A DNA stretch of 64,000 bases from Myxococcota bacterium (GTDB lineage: Bacteria; Myxococcota_A; UBA796), in contig JAQXDW010000007.1 of assembly GCA_029251165.1 (NCBI GenBank), positions 124,001 to 188,000 of the forward strand, read 5' to 3'. Positions 8,678 to 17,903 of the stretch are shown here, in pieces; the stretch's first letter is position 1; each line of letters begins with the position of its first letter. The translations under genes and the position numbers were made by a program. Under the pieces are notes generated by a model. The model did no database searches. It was given only the letters and a program-made list of their open reading frames with translations, and was not told the DNA's origin.

Positions 8678-9418
8678 ATGGATCCTTACGCCCTGCTGGA
8701 GCTGGAGCCTGGCGCCTCTGAGGTGGAGGTCAAGAAGGCATGGAAGCGACTCGCCCGCCTCCACCACCCCGACCTCAACCCAGACAACCCTGAAGCCAGC
8801 GCGAAGTTTCACCAGATCCGCGATGCCTACGAGGCCCTTCGCTCCGGCGAGACGTCGGTCGGCCCCAGCCAGGAGATGGACGATGACTGGCTCGACACCG
8901 TCGACTGGATGATCGAATTTCGACGGCGGGTGGTGATGGGCGAGCTGATGCCACGACTTGTCGGTGAGTATGGGCACGGCACGGCACTGGCCTGGGCGCT
9001 AATGCAGGCCCAGGATCTCCAGGCTGCGGCCGAGGCGCTGCCGGAGCGGAAGCCCTCCTGGCGGCTGCGGCGGCTGAAGCTCGATGTGATCCTGGCGGAG
9101 GTCCCCGGCATGCCGTCATCGGCTGCGCTGGAGCGGGATCGCAGCGGGAGACTCCAGCTCACCTTGTTCGCCAGTGGGCTGTGGCTGCGACGGGGGGCTG
9201 ATGAGGATGCGCTGCGCGAGATGGTCTTCGCCACGGTCGATCATGGCCTGTCTGCTGCAGTCCCGATCGCGCTGGGCATCCACAGCAGCCCGCCAACGCT
9301 CGCCCTGGCCCGACAGGTTGATCAACGCATCGCAAGAAACAACCTCATCATCCGAACCATCTGGGGGGCAGGCTTTGCCCTAATGATGATGATGGCCTGG
9401 ATTATGGCGACGTCCTGA
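8678..9418 (+). CDS. J-domain protein with C-terminal membrane anchor
   Basis: A 246-residue protein. Residues 2-60 form a J domain (DPYALLELEPGASEVEVKKAW) with the essential HPD at 30-32, so it should stimulate an Hsp70/DnaK partner. No Gly/Phe or zinc-finger region follows, so it is not DnaJ itself. The middle is helical and of unknown fold. The C-terminus has one hydrophobic helix rich in Met (about residues 223-243), which suggests tail anchoring. The ATG at 8678 is almost fused to its GGGAGG; an alternative ATG lies at 8642. Confidence 0.85.
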   Translation: MDPYALLELEPGASEVEVKKAWKRLARLHHPDLNPDNPEASAKFHQIRDAYEALRSGETSVGPSQEMDDDWLDTVDWMIEFRRRVVMGELMPRLVGEYGHGTALAWALMQAQDLQAAAEALPERKPSWRLRRLKLDVILAEVPGMPSSAALERDRSGRLQLTLFASGLWLRRGADEDALREMVFATVDHGLSAAVPIALGIHSSPPTLALARQVDQRIARNNLIIRTIWGAGFALMMMMAWIMATS

Positions 9419-9538
9419 ACCCAGCGTTGCGCCCCAGAGCGCCGTGCACGCTACGAACAGCATGCCCATACACACGGGCAGCCTCTTGGGTCCGCTCACC
9501 GCTCCAGTGGTCTTGCCGCCCAGATCTCGCCGCTGCGC

Positions 9539-10678
9539 CTATGTAAAGCAGGGAATCGGGAAGCCCTTGGCAGGTCGGGCAAACAGGTATCCCTGGAGCC
9601 AGTCCGCCCCGAGAGCAACCAGCACGTCCCGCTCCTGGGGGGTCTCGATGCCCTCAGCGACGAGCTGGATGTTCATGTTGCTGCACAGCTCGATCATCGC
9701 ACCGACCACCTCACGGCGGGTGTTGTTCTGATCGATCTCTCGAATGAGGCACCGATCGAGCTTGACGATGTCGGGCTGGAGCTGGACGAAGGCATTGAGG
9801 CCAGCGTGCCCCTCGCCGAGGTCATCCACCGCGATCCGGTAGCCGAGCATGCGCAGCCGATTGAGGCGCACCTGGAGGTTGCGGACGACCGTCAGAGGCT
9901 CGCTCTCAGTGATCTCCAGCACGACCCGATCGGCGATCTGGGAGAGCGGTGCGGACAGCGAGAGCAGCTCATCGTCGTTGAGATCTGTGGGCAGGAGGTT
10001 GATGAAGATCTGGACGTCTTTGGGAAGCACTGCGACCATGTCTGCGACCTGCGCGCGGATGCGGCGGCTCAGCTCCGGGAGGCGTCCCAGGCGTCCAGCA
10101 GCGGTAATCAGCTCTGGCGGGCGGGCGAGTATTGACTCGTCGTTGCGGACAAGGGCCTCGTAGGCAACCACCTTCTGCCCATTCCAGGAGATGATGGGCT
10201 GAAAGGCGATCCAGAGGGTGTCCATGGCAAAGTCAAAGGCATGGCTCAGATCAATGGGGTTCGTCTCGTTCTCCTGCCATGCACACTCGAGCGCCTGACG
10301 CTGCAGCCGAGCAAACTTGGCAATCTGGCTGGCATCCCGAACCGTCTCCAGCAAGAGCTTCGGAGCGACGGGCTTGAGGAGATAGCGAAAGGCATGCTGA
10401 TCGACAGCCTTGATCGCTGTGTCCAGGCTGGGGGTGCCAGTGACAAAGACCACCGGTACGTCTGGATCGCGCTGCCGGACATTCCGGAGCACGTCCAGAC
10501 CGTCCATGTCTGGAAGTCCAATGTCACAGAGAATGAGATCGTACCCGCTGGACTCCATGCGGCGCATGGCAGCTTCACCGGTCGAGACAATATCGGTGTG
10601 GTATCCGGCTAGGTCCAACAATTTCCGCTGAGCATTTGCGACAGCTTCCTCATCTTCAACGAGAAGTATCCTGACCAT
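9539..10678 (-). CDS. Response regulator with EAL domain (c-di-GMP phosphodiesterase)
   Basis: A 379-residue cytoplasmic signalling protein. The receiver domain spans about residues 1-120, with acidic pocket E8/D9, phospho-acceptor Asp52 (LCDIGLPDMDG) and Lys102. A helical linker leads into an EAL domain from about residue 155. The EAL (YEALVR, Glu174), FINLLP, LEITES, VKLD and EGIET motifs are present, and the usual DDFGTG is DDLGEG. The metal-binding residues I can identify are conserved, so hydrolysis of cyclic di-GMP is the likely activity, controlled by phosphorylation. No kinase is adjacent on this strand. Loop-6 divergence could lower activity. Confidence 0.92.
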   Translation of the reverse strand: MVRILLVEDEEAVANAQRKLLDLAGYHTDIVSTGEAAMRRMESSGYDLILCDIGLPDMDGLDVLRNVRQRDPDVPVVFVTGTPSLDTAIKAVDQHAFRYLLKPVAPKLLLETVRDASQIAKFARLQRQALECAWQENETNPIDLSHAFDFAMDTLWIAFQPIISWNGQKVVAYEALVRNDESILARPPELITAAGRLGRLPELSRRIRAQVADMVAVLPKDVQIFINLLPTDLNDDELLSLSAPLSQIADRVVLEITESEPLTVVRNLQVRLNRLRMLGYRIAVDDLGEGHAGLNAFVQLQPDIVKLDRCLIREIDQNNTRREVVGAMIELCSNMNIQLVAEGIETPQERDVLVALGADWLQGYLFARPAKGFPIPCFT

Positions 10679-10731
10679 TTGCTAAACCCCGCCAAGTCAA
10701 TTCGCGTATTGAGGGTGGCACTTGAGGAAGA

Positions 10732-11115
10732 CTACACGCGTTCTTCTACCTCTGGATCCAAGTAAAGCCCCTCTAAGACTCGCTCCGCCCAGTCTATCCG
10801 CTCCGCAGCCAGCCCACGCACCAGGCGGACCACCGCGATCTGAACAATCGCAATCTCCGCCCAGATTGTCTCTTCAAGAAACCGAAGCGTTGCCGGCTCC
10901 TCTCTGCGGCCGCTGAGCAGAGCGGCACATCGAGAGCAGACAATGACCGCCTGCTCAGGATCGGGCTCCTCAGGGAGCGGGGCAATCTCGACGACGGCCA
11001 GCGAGGTCTTGCTGTTGCACAGCTCACAGCGGTTTCGAGCACGCCGGGAGAGGGTTCTCCCGAGGGCAGCAGTCGCGGCCACACGGGCCTGATGAGCGTC
11101 ACGTCCACGGGCCAT
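10732..11115 (-). CDS. PhnA-domain zinc-binding protein
   Basis: A 127-residue protein. The ATG at 11115 is preferred over a GTG at 11130 because CAGGAG stands 6 bases before it. It has two Cys pairs, CELC (about residues 30-33) and CSRC (about 65-68), in the arrangement of the PhnA/YjdM-type zinc ribbon. A helical tail with 'LRFLEETIWAEIAIVQIAVVRLVR' and 'LEGLYLDPE' also matches that family. Despite the name, such proteins have no proven role in phosphonate use when found alone. The role here is unknown. Confidence 0.75.
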   Translation of the reverse strand: MARGRDAHQARVAATAALGRTLSRRARNRCELCNSKTSLAVVEIAPLPEEPDPEQAVIVCSRCAALLSGRREEPATLRFLEETIWAEIAIVQIAVVRLVRGLAAERIDWAERVLEGLYLDPEVEERV

Positions 11116-11161
11116 CGCTGTCTCCTGCACAGTCGCTGCACGATATCGGCAGCGCCCTTAC

Positions 11162-11200
11162 ACCGAGGGACTCGGTACTCGAATACTATAGTGAACCTGC
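11162..11200. promoter_or_regulatory. Probable promoter region between divergent genes
   Basis: The gap between the PhnA-type gene (minus) and the response regulator (plus) holds a small perfect hairpin, ACCGAG-GGA-CTCGGT, at 11162-11176. The AT-richer run GAATACTATAGTG at 11181-11193 includes a -10-like TACTAT. No clear -35 hexamer is seen. This is inference from composition and position. Confidence 0.35.
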
Positions 11201-11221
11201 GCCCAAGAACACCACTGACTC

Positions 11222-11911
11222 ATGAACACCACTGACATCCTCATCGTCGATGACGACCCCCGGCTGAGGGAGGTCGTCCGCTATGCCCTGGCCCGTGAGG
11301 GCTACACCGTCCGCGAGGCCGGCGATGGCCGCGCAGCACTGGAAGCCATCGCACAGCAAGAGCCGGATCTCGTGGTCCTTGATGTGCTGATGCCAGAGCT
11401 CGACGGCATCGAGGTCTGCCGACGAATCCGGGCAGCGTCCGAGCTGCCGGTGGTCTTTCTCTCCTCTCGTGGTGAAGAGCTGGACCGCGTGCTGGGGCTG
11501 GAGCTGGGCGGGGACGACTACATGACCAAGCCGTTCTCCCCCCGAGAGCTGGTCAGCCGAATCAAAGCCGTCCTTCGTCGAACCCAGCGCCGCAGCGGCG
11601 GGGACGACGACATGGTGGAGGCTGCAGGACTTCGCTTAGACGCTGCTCAGCACCGGGTCTGGACCACTGCGGGTGTCGAGATCACCTTCACCGCCACAGA
11701 ATTTCGACTGCTGCGGGTGCTGATGATGCAACCCGGCCGTGTCTACAGCCGCGATGAGCTGATGGAGCGCGCATACGAAGGAAACCACCACGTCTCCGGG
11801 CGCACCCTCGACTCTCACATGAGACGAATCCGCCAGAAGCTCCGCGAAGAGTCGCTCGATCCGATCGAGACGGTCCACGGAGTCGGGTATCGCCTCCAGG
11901 TACAGACGTGA
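11222..11911 (+). CDS. OmpR/PhoB-family response regulator
   Basis: A 229-residue two-component transcription factor. The receiver has acidic residues D10-D12, phospho-acceptor Asp54 (VVLDVLMPELDG), a conserved Ser/Thr switch region and Lys in YMTKPFSPRELV. The C-terminal winged helix starts around residue 130 and contains 'FTATEFRLLRVLMMQPGRVYSRDELM' and 'TLDSHMRRIRQKL', typical of OmpR proteins. Its stop overlaps the kinase start by GTGA, so the two are a cognate pair. The overall look is closest to ChvI-type regulators, but the stimulus is unknown. Confidence 0.96.
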   Translation: MNTTDILIVDDDPRLREVVRYALAREGYTVREAGDGRAALEAIAQQEPDLVVLDVLMPELDGIEVCRRIRAASELPVVFLSSRGEELDRVLGLELGGDDYMTKPFSPRELVSRIKAVLRRTQRRSGGDDDMVEAAGLRLDAAQHRVWTTAGVEITFTATEFRLLRVLMMQPGRVYSRDELMERAYEGNHHVSGRTLDSHMRRIRQKLREESLDPIETVHGVGYRLQVQT

Positions 11912-13287
11912 GCTGGAGACGGCCGCTGCGGAGCTGGCTGATCTCATCGCACCTCGTCGTCCTCCTCTTGCCGCTGATCGCACTGCTCGGTACCGGGGCG
12001 CTGTCTCAAGACCTCCTCATCCAGGCTCGAATCAGCCTGCTCGATCAGGGCGCACTCATCGCGATGATGGTCAGCGAACGGCTGGAGAAACCAGACCCAG
12101 AGCTCGACGCGCTGGTCGAGACTCTCAGCGCCCGGTCTCAGACCGCCATCCGCCTCATCGATGCCCAGGGACAGGTCATCGCAACCTCGGGTCCCCGGCT
12201 GGGCGAGGACCTCTCTGCGCAGCCAGAGGTCCGCAAGGCGCTGCTGGGTCTGCAGGCCTGGGAGGTCCGCCAGGCCCCGCCACCAAGCCCCGAGCGTCCC
12301 GGACCGGTGCCTTCAGAGCTGGAGCGCTCTCGAATCTACGTGGCAAACCCAGTGCTCGTCGACGATGTGGTCATCGGTGCGGTCCTGCTCAGCCAGCCGC
12401 CTCGCCAGAGCCTGGAGGCCATGCGTCACATGCGTCGCTTCTCCAGCGGTCTCATCGCAGCCCTCCTGCTGACGGTGGGGATGTCTCTGCTCTCCAGCAG
12501 CGCCCTGAGTCGATCCCTGCGCACCCTGTCTGGTGCAGCCCACCGACTGGCCGAGGGGGAGCTCTCGGCCGCCGGCAGCCTGGATGGCCCACGCAGCTCT
12601 CGGCTGGCCGAGGTCAGCGAGCTCGCCGAGGCATTCGCCAGCATGACCGCTCGGCTCCGAGCTCGTCTGGGCTACGTCCGAGAGTTTGCCAGCAACGTCT
12701 CTCATGAGTTCAAGACACCCCTCGCAACGCTCCAGGGAACCATCGAGCTGCTCGCCGATGACGCGGACATGCCACAGGCTCAGCGCACACGGTTCCTGGA
12801 GAACGCCCAGGCTGAAGTCTCCCGCATGGATGCGCTGGTCGGAGGTCTCCTCTCGCTGGCACAGGCCGAGGAGGCTGTGGTGGTCGAGCCGGTTCGCCTG
12901 GATGTCCTGCTGCCCCAGATCATCACGCGCTATCCCGGCGTGTCCTGGGCCGGAGGGCATGGAGAAGTGCGGGGAGATCACCGGCAGCTGGAGGCCGTCG
13001 CGATCAACCTCATCGAGAATGCGCTTCGATATGGTGCTGCGCCAGTTGTCGTGTCGGCCTGGGAAGAGAAGGGCACGACCGGATTCTCGGTTCAGGATGC
13101 AGGTCCAGGCATCTCGCCAGCCAACCTCGAGCAGATCTTCGACCGGTTCTTCACCACCGATCGTGAGCAAGGCACCGGACTGGGGCTGGCCCTGGTGACG
13201 GCAATCTGTCGGGCGCACGGCGGCCGCGTCGCGGTTCAGAGCGCGCCTGGAGAGACGGTGTTCAGGGTCGAGCTTTCCACCTCCTGA
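11908..13287 (+). CDS. Sensor histidine kinase
   Basis: A 459-residue inner-membrane kinase, partner of the regulator just upstream. TM1 covers about residues 10-30. A periplasmic sensor of about 140 residues contains a Pro-rich segment. TM2 lies near 176-197, followed by a HAMP linker. The phospho-acceptor His266 is in [12 protein letters not shown]. The ATPase domain has the N box ([10 protein letters not shown]), G1 (DAGPGI), F box (FDRFFTT) and G2 (GTGLGLALV). The last 26 bases overlap the end of the convergent DapA-like gene. Confidence 0.96.
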   Translation: MSWRRPLRSWLISSHLVVLLLPLIALLGTGALSQDLLIQARISLLDQGALIAMMVSERLEKPDPELDALVETLSARSQTAIRLIDAQGQVIATSGPRLGEDLSAQPEVRKALLGLQAWEVRQAPPPSPERPGPVPSELERSRIYVANPVLVDDVVIGAVLLSQPPRQSLEAMRHMRRFSSGLIAALLLTVGMSLLSSSALSRSLRTLSGAAHRLAEGELSAAGSLDGPRSSRLAEVSELAEAFASMTARLRARLGYVREFASNVSHEFKTPLATLQGTIELLADDADMPQAQRTRFLENAQAEVSRMDALVGGLLSLAQAEEAVVVEPVRLDVLLPQIITRYPGVSWAGGHGEVRGDHRQLEAVAINLIENALRYGAAPVVVSAWEEKGTTGFSVQDAGPGISPANLEQIFDRFFTTDREQGTGLGLALVTAICRAHGGRVAVQSAPGETVFRVELSTS

Positions 13288-14092
13288 AGTCCGACGGCGG
13301 AAGCGCGGAGAGCTGAGAGGTGATCACGCCGTCGAGCGGAGAGCGATGCCCCAGCGACAGCGCCGCCTGGACTGCGGCCGCGGTGCCGCCGCATGCCTTG
13401 AGCGCCCCACGGGTAGCGACGAGCCAGTCCGGATCCCCGCTTCCGTCTCGCAGCGCAATGGCCTGGGACGGCCAGCCGTTGGCGAGCCCAGAGACATGAC
13501 CAGCGATTGGCCCCAGAGACGCCGCCTGCCCGAGGAAGCCGTCTCCGCCGACCCAGACCTTCCCGGGCCACCGCGACGACAAGGCCTGGACGCGCTCCTG
13601 CTGGCCAGAGGAGTCCTTGAGCCCGCTGAGTCCGACCTCCGAGAGCAGTCGCCCGACCAGAGACTCGGTGAGCGGATTGCGGGTGGCCGGGTGGTGGTAG
13701 GCCAGCACCGGGATCGTCACCGCCGCGCGGATCCGGTCGTACCACCGCAGCACTCCCTCTGCGGATACGGTGTGGTAGAGCGGCGGCGGCAAGAACACCG
13801 CCCAGGCCCCATCGGCTTCGGCCTGACGCGCCAGCTCTACGGCAGCGACAGGGCTCGGATCCCACACACACGGACAGACCCGAGTACCTCCAGCCGCCGC
13901 GATGACGGTGCGGTGAATGGCCCGCTTCTCCGACGTCGAGAGGTACAGGAAGCCACCGGTGGTGCCGGTCGGGGCGAAGCCGTCGAGTCCACAGGCGGCC
14001 AGCCAGCGGGTGTGCGCGGCGAGGAGAGGCAGATCGACAGTGCCATCCGAAGAGAACGGCGTGACGTTGGCGACGAAGAGATCCAGCGGCAT
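13262..14092 (-). CDS. DapA/N-acetylneuraminate lyase superfamily aldolase
   Basis: A 276-residue TIM-barrel lyase. The Schiff-base Lys159 sits in GLKDSSG, the catalytic Tyr132 in AYHHPA, and the substrate-carboxylate motif TGTTGG at 42-47. True DapA proteins usually have GTTGE and YN-P around the Tyr. Those differences suggest another 2-oxo acid aldolase or dehydratase (KDG, sialic acid or hydroxyproline type) rather than lysine synthesis. It is convergent with, and slightly overlaps, the histidine kinase gene, and lies 18 bases downstream of the BtrH_N gene, so those two may be co-transcribed. Confidence 0.85.
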   Translation of the reverse strand: MPLDLFVANVTPFSSDGTVDLPLLAAHTRWLAACGLDGFAPTGTTGGFLYLSTSEKRAIHRTVIAAAGGTRVCPCVWDPSPVAAVELARQAEADGAWAVFLPPPLYHTVSAEGVLRWYDRIRAAVTIPVLAYHHPATRNPLTESLVGRLLSEVGLSGLKDSSGQQERVQALSSRWPGKVWVGGDGFLGQAASLGPIAGHVSGLANGWPSQAIALRDGSGDPDWLVATRGALKACGGTAAAVQAALSLGHRSPLDGVITSQLSALPPSDFRRWKARP

Positions 14093-14110
14093 TCCTGCGG
14101 ACTATCCTGG

Positions 14111-15301
14111 CTACGACACAGAACGCCGCAGGACGGTGATCGCAGAGAGCTCGACAGCGCGAATGCTGCGGAGGAGACGCGCCATCGCGCGGAAGCGAAA
14201 CAGCCGATCCGCTTCCGACCAGGCGGGGGAGAAGCGACGCCCGAGCCCCTCCAGCTCACGCCACAGCTGCTGCATCTCAGTGGTCGCGGTGGCCCCGCCG
14301 GAGCGCAGGAGCACGTGACGGCGCTCGCTGATCGCCCGGCAGCGCCAGAGGATGGCATCCTCGACGGGAAGAGCGAGATCGGTGAGCTGCCCCCACAGCT
14401 CAGCAGAGCGGCGGTACTGACTGGCGACATGGATGAGGCGGGGCCGGCTGAGGATGTCGGCAGCTTCTTCGAGGAAGTCCGCAAACATTGGACGCATCGC
14501 GCCAGGAGCAGCACGCTCATGCCGGAGATGGGAGTAGGTGTGGTGGAGCGCAGCGAACAGGGCACGAGGCGAGGCAAAGAGCCGGGGCCACCCGCGACGG
14601 TTTTGCTGGTTGGTCAGCAAGTGAGCCCACTTCTCCAACCCCGCCAGGCCAACGTTGCTCACTGGAGGCTCCAAGAACAGCCGACACGTGCTGCGCAAAG
14701 CCTCGCGAACGGCCGACGCGAGATCAACCGAGACCAGCGGCGGCGCGACCACCACCATGCGCTGCCGAGCCCGGCGATTGGACTGCCGCGCAGCAGAGAG
14801 TTGCTCTGCGGAGAGCCGAATTGGCGCCTGACAGAGGTCATCGATGAGGACGTCGTCTCCATCGGTGCCGACCACCGAGACGAGCTGTGAGGTCCGCCCA
14901 CGGAGGCGGACCGGCAGACCACGATGGGGAAGCAGCGGCGGATCGACCGTACAGATGGCCGCACGCCCCTGCGCGAGGGTGGTGAGCAGCGCCTCCTGAG
15001 CACGACGGGGAGAGGAGGTGTGCGACACCACGAACCGAACCCCGCTGCGCTTGAGCACGCCATCGATGAAGTCCTGCCGGCGGCCCTGAAACCGGCTGCT
15101 GAGCTCGAGACGTGCAGGCTCGGCGCGCTGCTCGTAGACAAAGTAGGAGAATCCAATTCCACCGCCGAGACCGGCAATCATCGACTCGGTGTAGGGGCGG
15201 CGAGAGTGAGGAGCGAGGACCCCGGCATGTCGGAAGGTGTTGCAGAGGACCGCCGAGTCCGTGTGGAGGCCACCGAAGTGACTGTAGGAGGAGATGAGCA
15301 T
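14111..15301 (-). CDS. BtrH_N-domain protein (DUF4872-type)
   Basis: A 396-residue protein resembling the family of butirosin-biosynthesis protein BtrH, an acyltransferase that moves an acyl group from carrier protein to aminoglycoside. Visible landmarks are the N-terminal 'GGLHTDSAVLCN' with a likely nucleophilic Cys20, then 'MIAGLGGGIGFSYFVYE', then a papain-like His/Asp region (HRGLPVRLRGRTSQLVSVVGTDGDDVLIDD). A helical C-terminal domain follows, as in DUF4872 members. No carrier protein or aminoglycoside gene is nearby, so an antibiotic role is not supported; members are often orphan in myxobacteria. Confidence 0.75.
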   Translation of the reverse strand: MLISSYSHFGGLHTDSAVLCNTFRHAGVLAPHSRRPYTESMIAGLGGGIGFSYFVYEQRAEPARLELSSRFQGRRQDFIDGVLKRSGVRFVVSHTSSPRRAQEALLTTLAQGRAAICTVDPPLLPHRGLPVRLRGRTSQLVSVVGTDGDDVLIDDLCQAPIRLSAEQLSAARQSNRRARQRMVVVAPPLVSVDLASAVREALRSTCRLFLEPPVSNVGLAGLEKWAHLLTNQQNRRGWPRLFASPRALFAALHHTYSHLRHERAAPGAMRPMFADFLEEAADILSRPRLIHVASQYRRSAELWGQLTDLALPVEDAILWRCRAISERRHVLLRSGGATATTEMQQLWRELEGLGRRFSPAWSEADRLFRFRAMARLLRSIRAVELSAITVLRRSVS

Positions 15302-15423
15302 GGGCGGGCAAGCCTTGTTCAGGTATCTGTTCAGACTTTATCGGCTAAATCCAAACCATTGCGGTCACTATATGACCTTTCCGCATGACTGAGTCGAGGG
15401 CCCCCCGATCTCCGCTCTGCAAC

Positions 15424-16548
15424 CTACCGAAGCGCTTCCTCTGCCAGCTCAACCACCAGCGCATCGAGCCGGTCCAGATCGGGAGCGCTCGGGACCACGT
15501 AGCTTCGCTCCTGCCAGATCGTCTCCAGGCGAGCATTCTCTGCTTCTGCCTCCTCGACGAGCCGCTCGTAGCTCCACTCCCCTCGCCGAATGGCGATCAG
15601 CTCCTCAGCGTCGATGTCTCCTCGCCAGACGTTCACCGCTCCGGTCGTCAGGATCTCTCGCCCCATGCGCAAGAGTCGGATCAGGTGCGCGCCGTGCTTG
15701 ACGTCGAAGCCGAACTCAGCCTCCAGCGCAGCACGCGCAGTGTTTCGGTTCCGCTTCCAGCTCTGGTACTGCCGCCACTCCTTCAGCGCCGACTTGTACC
15801 GACGCTCCCGGTCGAGCAGCACCATAAAGTTCTCGTCGTAGCCGATCATCCGGGCGGCACACCGCCAGCGGGCGTCGGTGGTCTCCATGATCTCAGCGAG
15901 CGACTTTGCGATCTGAGACTGGATGTGGAGGACAGCGGAGCGCTCAAGCCTCCCGTAGTCGATCTCCCACTCATCCATCTTCTTGGCGATGCCCGCCTCT
16001 GCAGCCATGAGCTGATCGGCTGGGATGAGGGTGCGCTGAGGCAGCCCGTAGGACTCGCGGTCCGGCTTGACCTTCGGAGGCTGAAGCAGCCAACGACGAT
16101 GGCCCTTGATGCGCCGGAGCTGAGAGGTCGCATAGCCGGCGAAGGTGTGCCGGGCCCGCGCAGACAGGAACAGCTGCGCATGCGCCCTCAGGCGCTCCCC
16201 CAGCGGCGTGCAGATGCGGATCTCGTCTTCTCTACAGAACAGGACCTCCAGGAGGTTGGGGTTGCTGTCGGCACAGAGGCGGGCAAATTTCTGAAGCCCA
16301 TAGACCACTCCCTCCAGCTTGGTCTGCCCGCAGATCACCTTCTCAGCATCGGTGAGCTGCTCAAGGAACGCCTGAAGCGGTCCCGCATCGTCGCACTGCT
16401 CAAAGGACGCCATGAAGCCGTGGAGGTAGCGCGCCGGTGGAATCGCGACGCCCTTGACGTCGACATCAGAGCCGACATGGTGGATCCCATAGGCGCGGCT
16501 GCCGCCGACGGTCAGCAAGATGGTGTGGGGGGCAAGCTCGAAGCGCAT
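15424..16548 (-). CDS. RlaP/YcgL-type predicted nucleotidyltransferase
   Basis: A 374-residue member of the polymerase-beta nucleotidyltransferase fold. The ATG at 16548 is chosen over a GTG at 16560. The signature GSRAYG (16-21) is followed by the metal-binding pair Asp28/Asp30 in SDVDVKG, as in the RNA-repair-associated RlaP family. The rest is helical with many Arg/Trp residues (RRWLLQPP, YRYKSALKEWRQY-like). Family members are sometimes linked with RtcB ligase and archease, neither of which is present here. Substrate and role are unknown. Confidence 0.8.
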   Translation of the reverse strand: MRFELAPHTILLTVGGSRAYGIHHVGSDVDVKGVAIPPARYLHGFMASFEQCDDAGPLQAFLEQLTDAEKVICGQTKLEGVVYGLQKFARLCADSNPNLLEVLFCREDEIRICTPLGERLRAHAQLFLSARARHTFAGYATSQLRRIKGHRRWLLQPPKVKPDRESYGLPQRTLIPADQLMAAEAGIAKKMDEWEIDYGRLERSAVLHIQSQIAKSLAEIMETTDARWRCAARMIGYDENFMVLLDRERRYKSALKEWRQYQSWKRNRNTARAALEAEFGFDVKHGAHLIRLLRMGREILTTGAVNVWRGDIDAEELIAIRRGEWSYERLVEEAEAENARLETIWQERSYVVPSAPDLDRLDALVVELAEEALR

Positions 16549-16626
16549 TGGGGATCTCACATGCAGAGAGAGGAGACCAGCGCGCTGGTCCCCTCTCGAT
16601 AGAGCCGTCAGTCTGGTGTCTGCGGA

Positions 16627-17814
16627 CTACTGAAGCAGGCCCGTGAGGCTCAGCAGGGGCTCAGGATGGTCGCCGCCCTGATCGTAGTAGCCGTTCTCGC
16701 CGCTGCTGATGAGGTCATCGCGGAACTGGTCGGGGGTCCGGCTGGCATCCTCCGCCAGATACAGCGCAGCAGCACCGGCGACGTGCGGGGTGGCCATCGA
16801 GGTTCCGTCGAGGGCCTCGTACCCACCGCCGGGCCAGGTCGAGTAGATCGACACACCGGGCGCAGCGATGTCGACCTCGTCTCCGTAGTTGGAGAACCAG
16901 GCAAAGCCAAGGTCGGAGTTGGAGGCGTCGTATGCGCTGACAACCACGCCGAGATCGTAGCCAGCTGGCGAGACGTTGGCGGTGTCCTGGCTCTCATTGC
17001 CCGCAGCGATGCAGACGATGACGCCAGAGTCGATGAGGCGCTCGATGGCCTCGGCCAGCGGATCGGTCGCGCTGCTCATGCCGCCCCCAAGCGACATGTT
17101 GACCACCCGGATCTCTGGGTTCTCCAGGACATACTCGATGCCTGCGATGATGTCGGAGTAGTAGCCGGAGCCATCGGAGCCGAGCACTCGGACGGCATGC
17201 AGCTTCACGCCCGGCGCGACCCCCGCCACGCCGTTGCTGTCAGCGATGGCCCCGACGGTGCCCGCGACGTGGGTGCCGTGGCCGTTGGGATCGCTCCCGG
17301 CGGCGCAGTCGTCCCAGGACTCACAGACGACGTCCACCTCTCCGACGACGTTGAGGTCCGTGTGGCTGGCGTCGATTCCGGTGTCGATGATCGCGACCGC
17401 GATGTCGCCGAGATCAGCAGCCCCCTGGTAGGGACCACCGATGCGGAAGATGCTGTCGGGGACTTCATCGTCGCCGTACTCAAAGTCGGAGTCGGGATCC
17501 TCGGGAACCACGTAGTTCCTCTCCTTGTCCTCCACGACCAGCTCCACGCCGCTGACCTGCTCCAGCTCAGGAACGAGGAGGCGCGGCAGGCGGACGGAGA
17601 AGCCCTCGGAGGCGGAGTCGTAGATCTGAAGAACGTCCAGGTTCAGCTCACTCGACACCTCAGAGACCAGGCCCACGACTTCCGCCGGATCGGCATCGAG
17701 CTTGACGAAGTAGACGCCCCAGAGTGCATCGTCGAGCTGATCGCTGCTGCAGCCACTCAGCGCCGTGAGTGCAAGTAGGGCGGCGAGACCGCGTCGGGGA
17801 AAGATGGACGCCAT
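16627..17814 (-). CDS. Subtilisin-family (S8) serine protease lipoprotein
   Basis: A 395-residue exported protease. The leader ends in lipobox LSGC with lipidated Cys22. An inhibitor-I9-like prodomain spans about 30-100. The catalytic domain has Asp144 (IIDTGID), His179 (GHGTHVAG), oxyanion Asn273 (AAGNES) and Ser339 (GTSMATPHVAG), all intact. A strong ribosome site (GGAGGAG) precedes the ATG. Membrane anchoring at the periplasmic or outer surface is expected. It is followed by another exported hydrolase on the same strand after 89 bases, with a weak hairpin (17848-17866) between. Confidence 0.95.
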   Translation of the reverse strand: MASIFPRRGLAALLALTALSGCSSDQLDDALWGVYFVKLDADPAEVVGLVSEVSSELNLDVLQIYDSASEGFSVRLPRLLVPELEQVSGVELVVEDKERNYVVPEDPDSDFEYGDDEVPDSIFRIGGPYQGAADLGDIAVAIIDTGIDASHTDLNVVGEVDVVCESWDDCAAGSDPNGHGTHVAGTVGAIADSNGVAGVAPGVKLHAVRVLGSDGSGYYSDIIAGIEYVLENPEIRVVNMSLGGGMSSATDPLAEAIERLIDSGVIVCIAAGNESQDTANVSPAGYDLGVVVSAYDASNSDLGFAWFSNYGDEVDIAAPGVSIYSTWPGGGYEALDGTSMATPHVAGAAALYLAEDASRTPDQFRDDLISSGENGYYDQGGDHPEPLLSLTGLLQ

Positions 17815-17903
17815 TGGGACTCCTCCAGGGATGTCATACGATTGTATCCACCCACAGCAGGGGTGGCCTCACAGGAAGCTGACGAATCCCAGGATGGAAT
17901 ATT

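Noticed and set aside
13346-14890. A 514-codon rightward open frame opposite the DapA-like and BtrH_N genes
   Set aside because: It runs across two well-supported leftward genes and their intergenic gap; the translation is Arg/Pro/Gln-rich noise.
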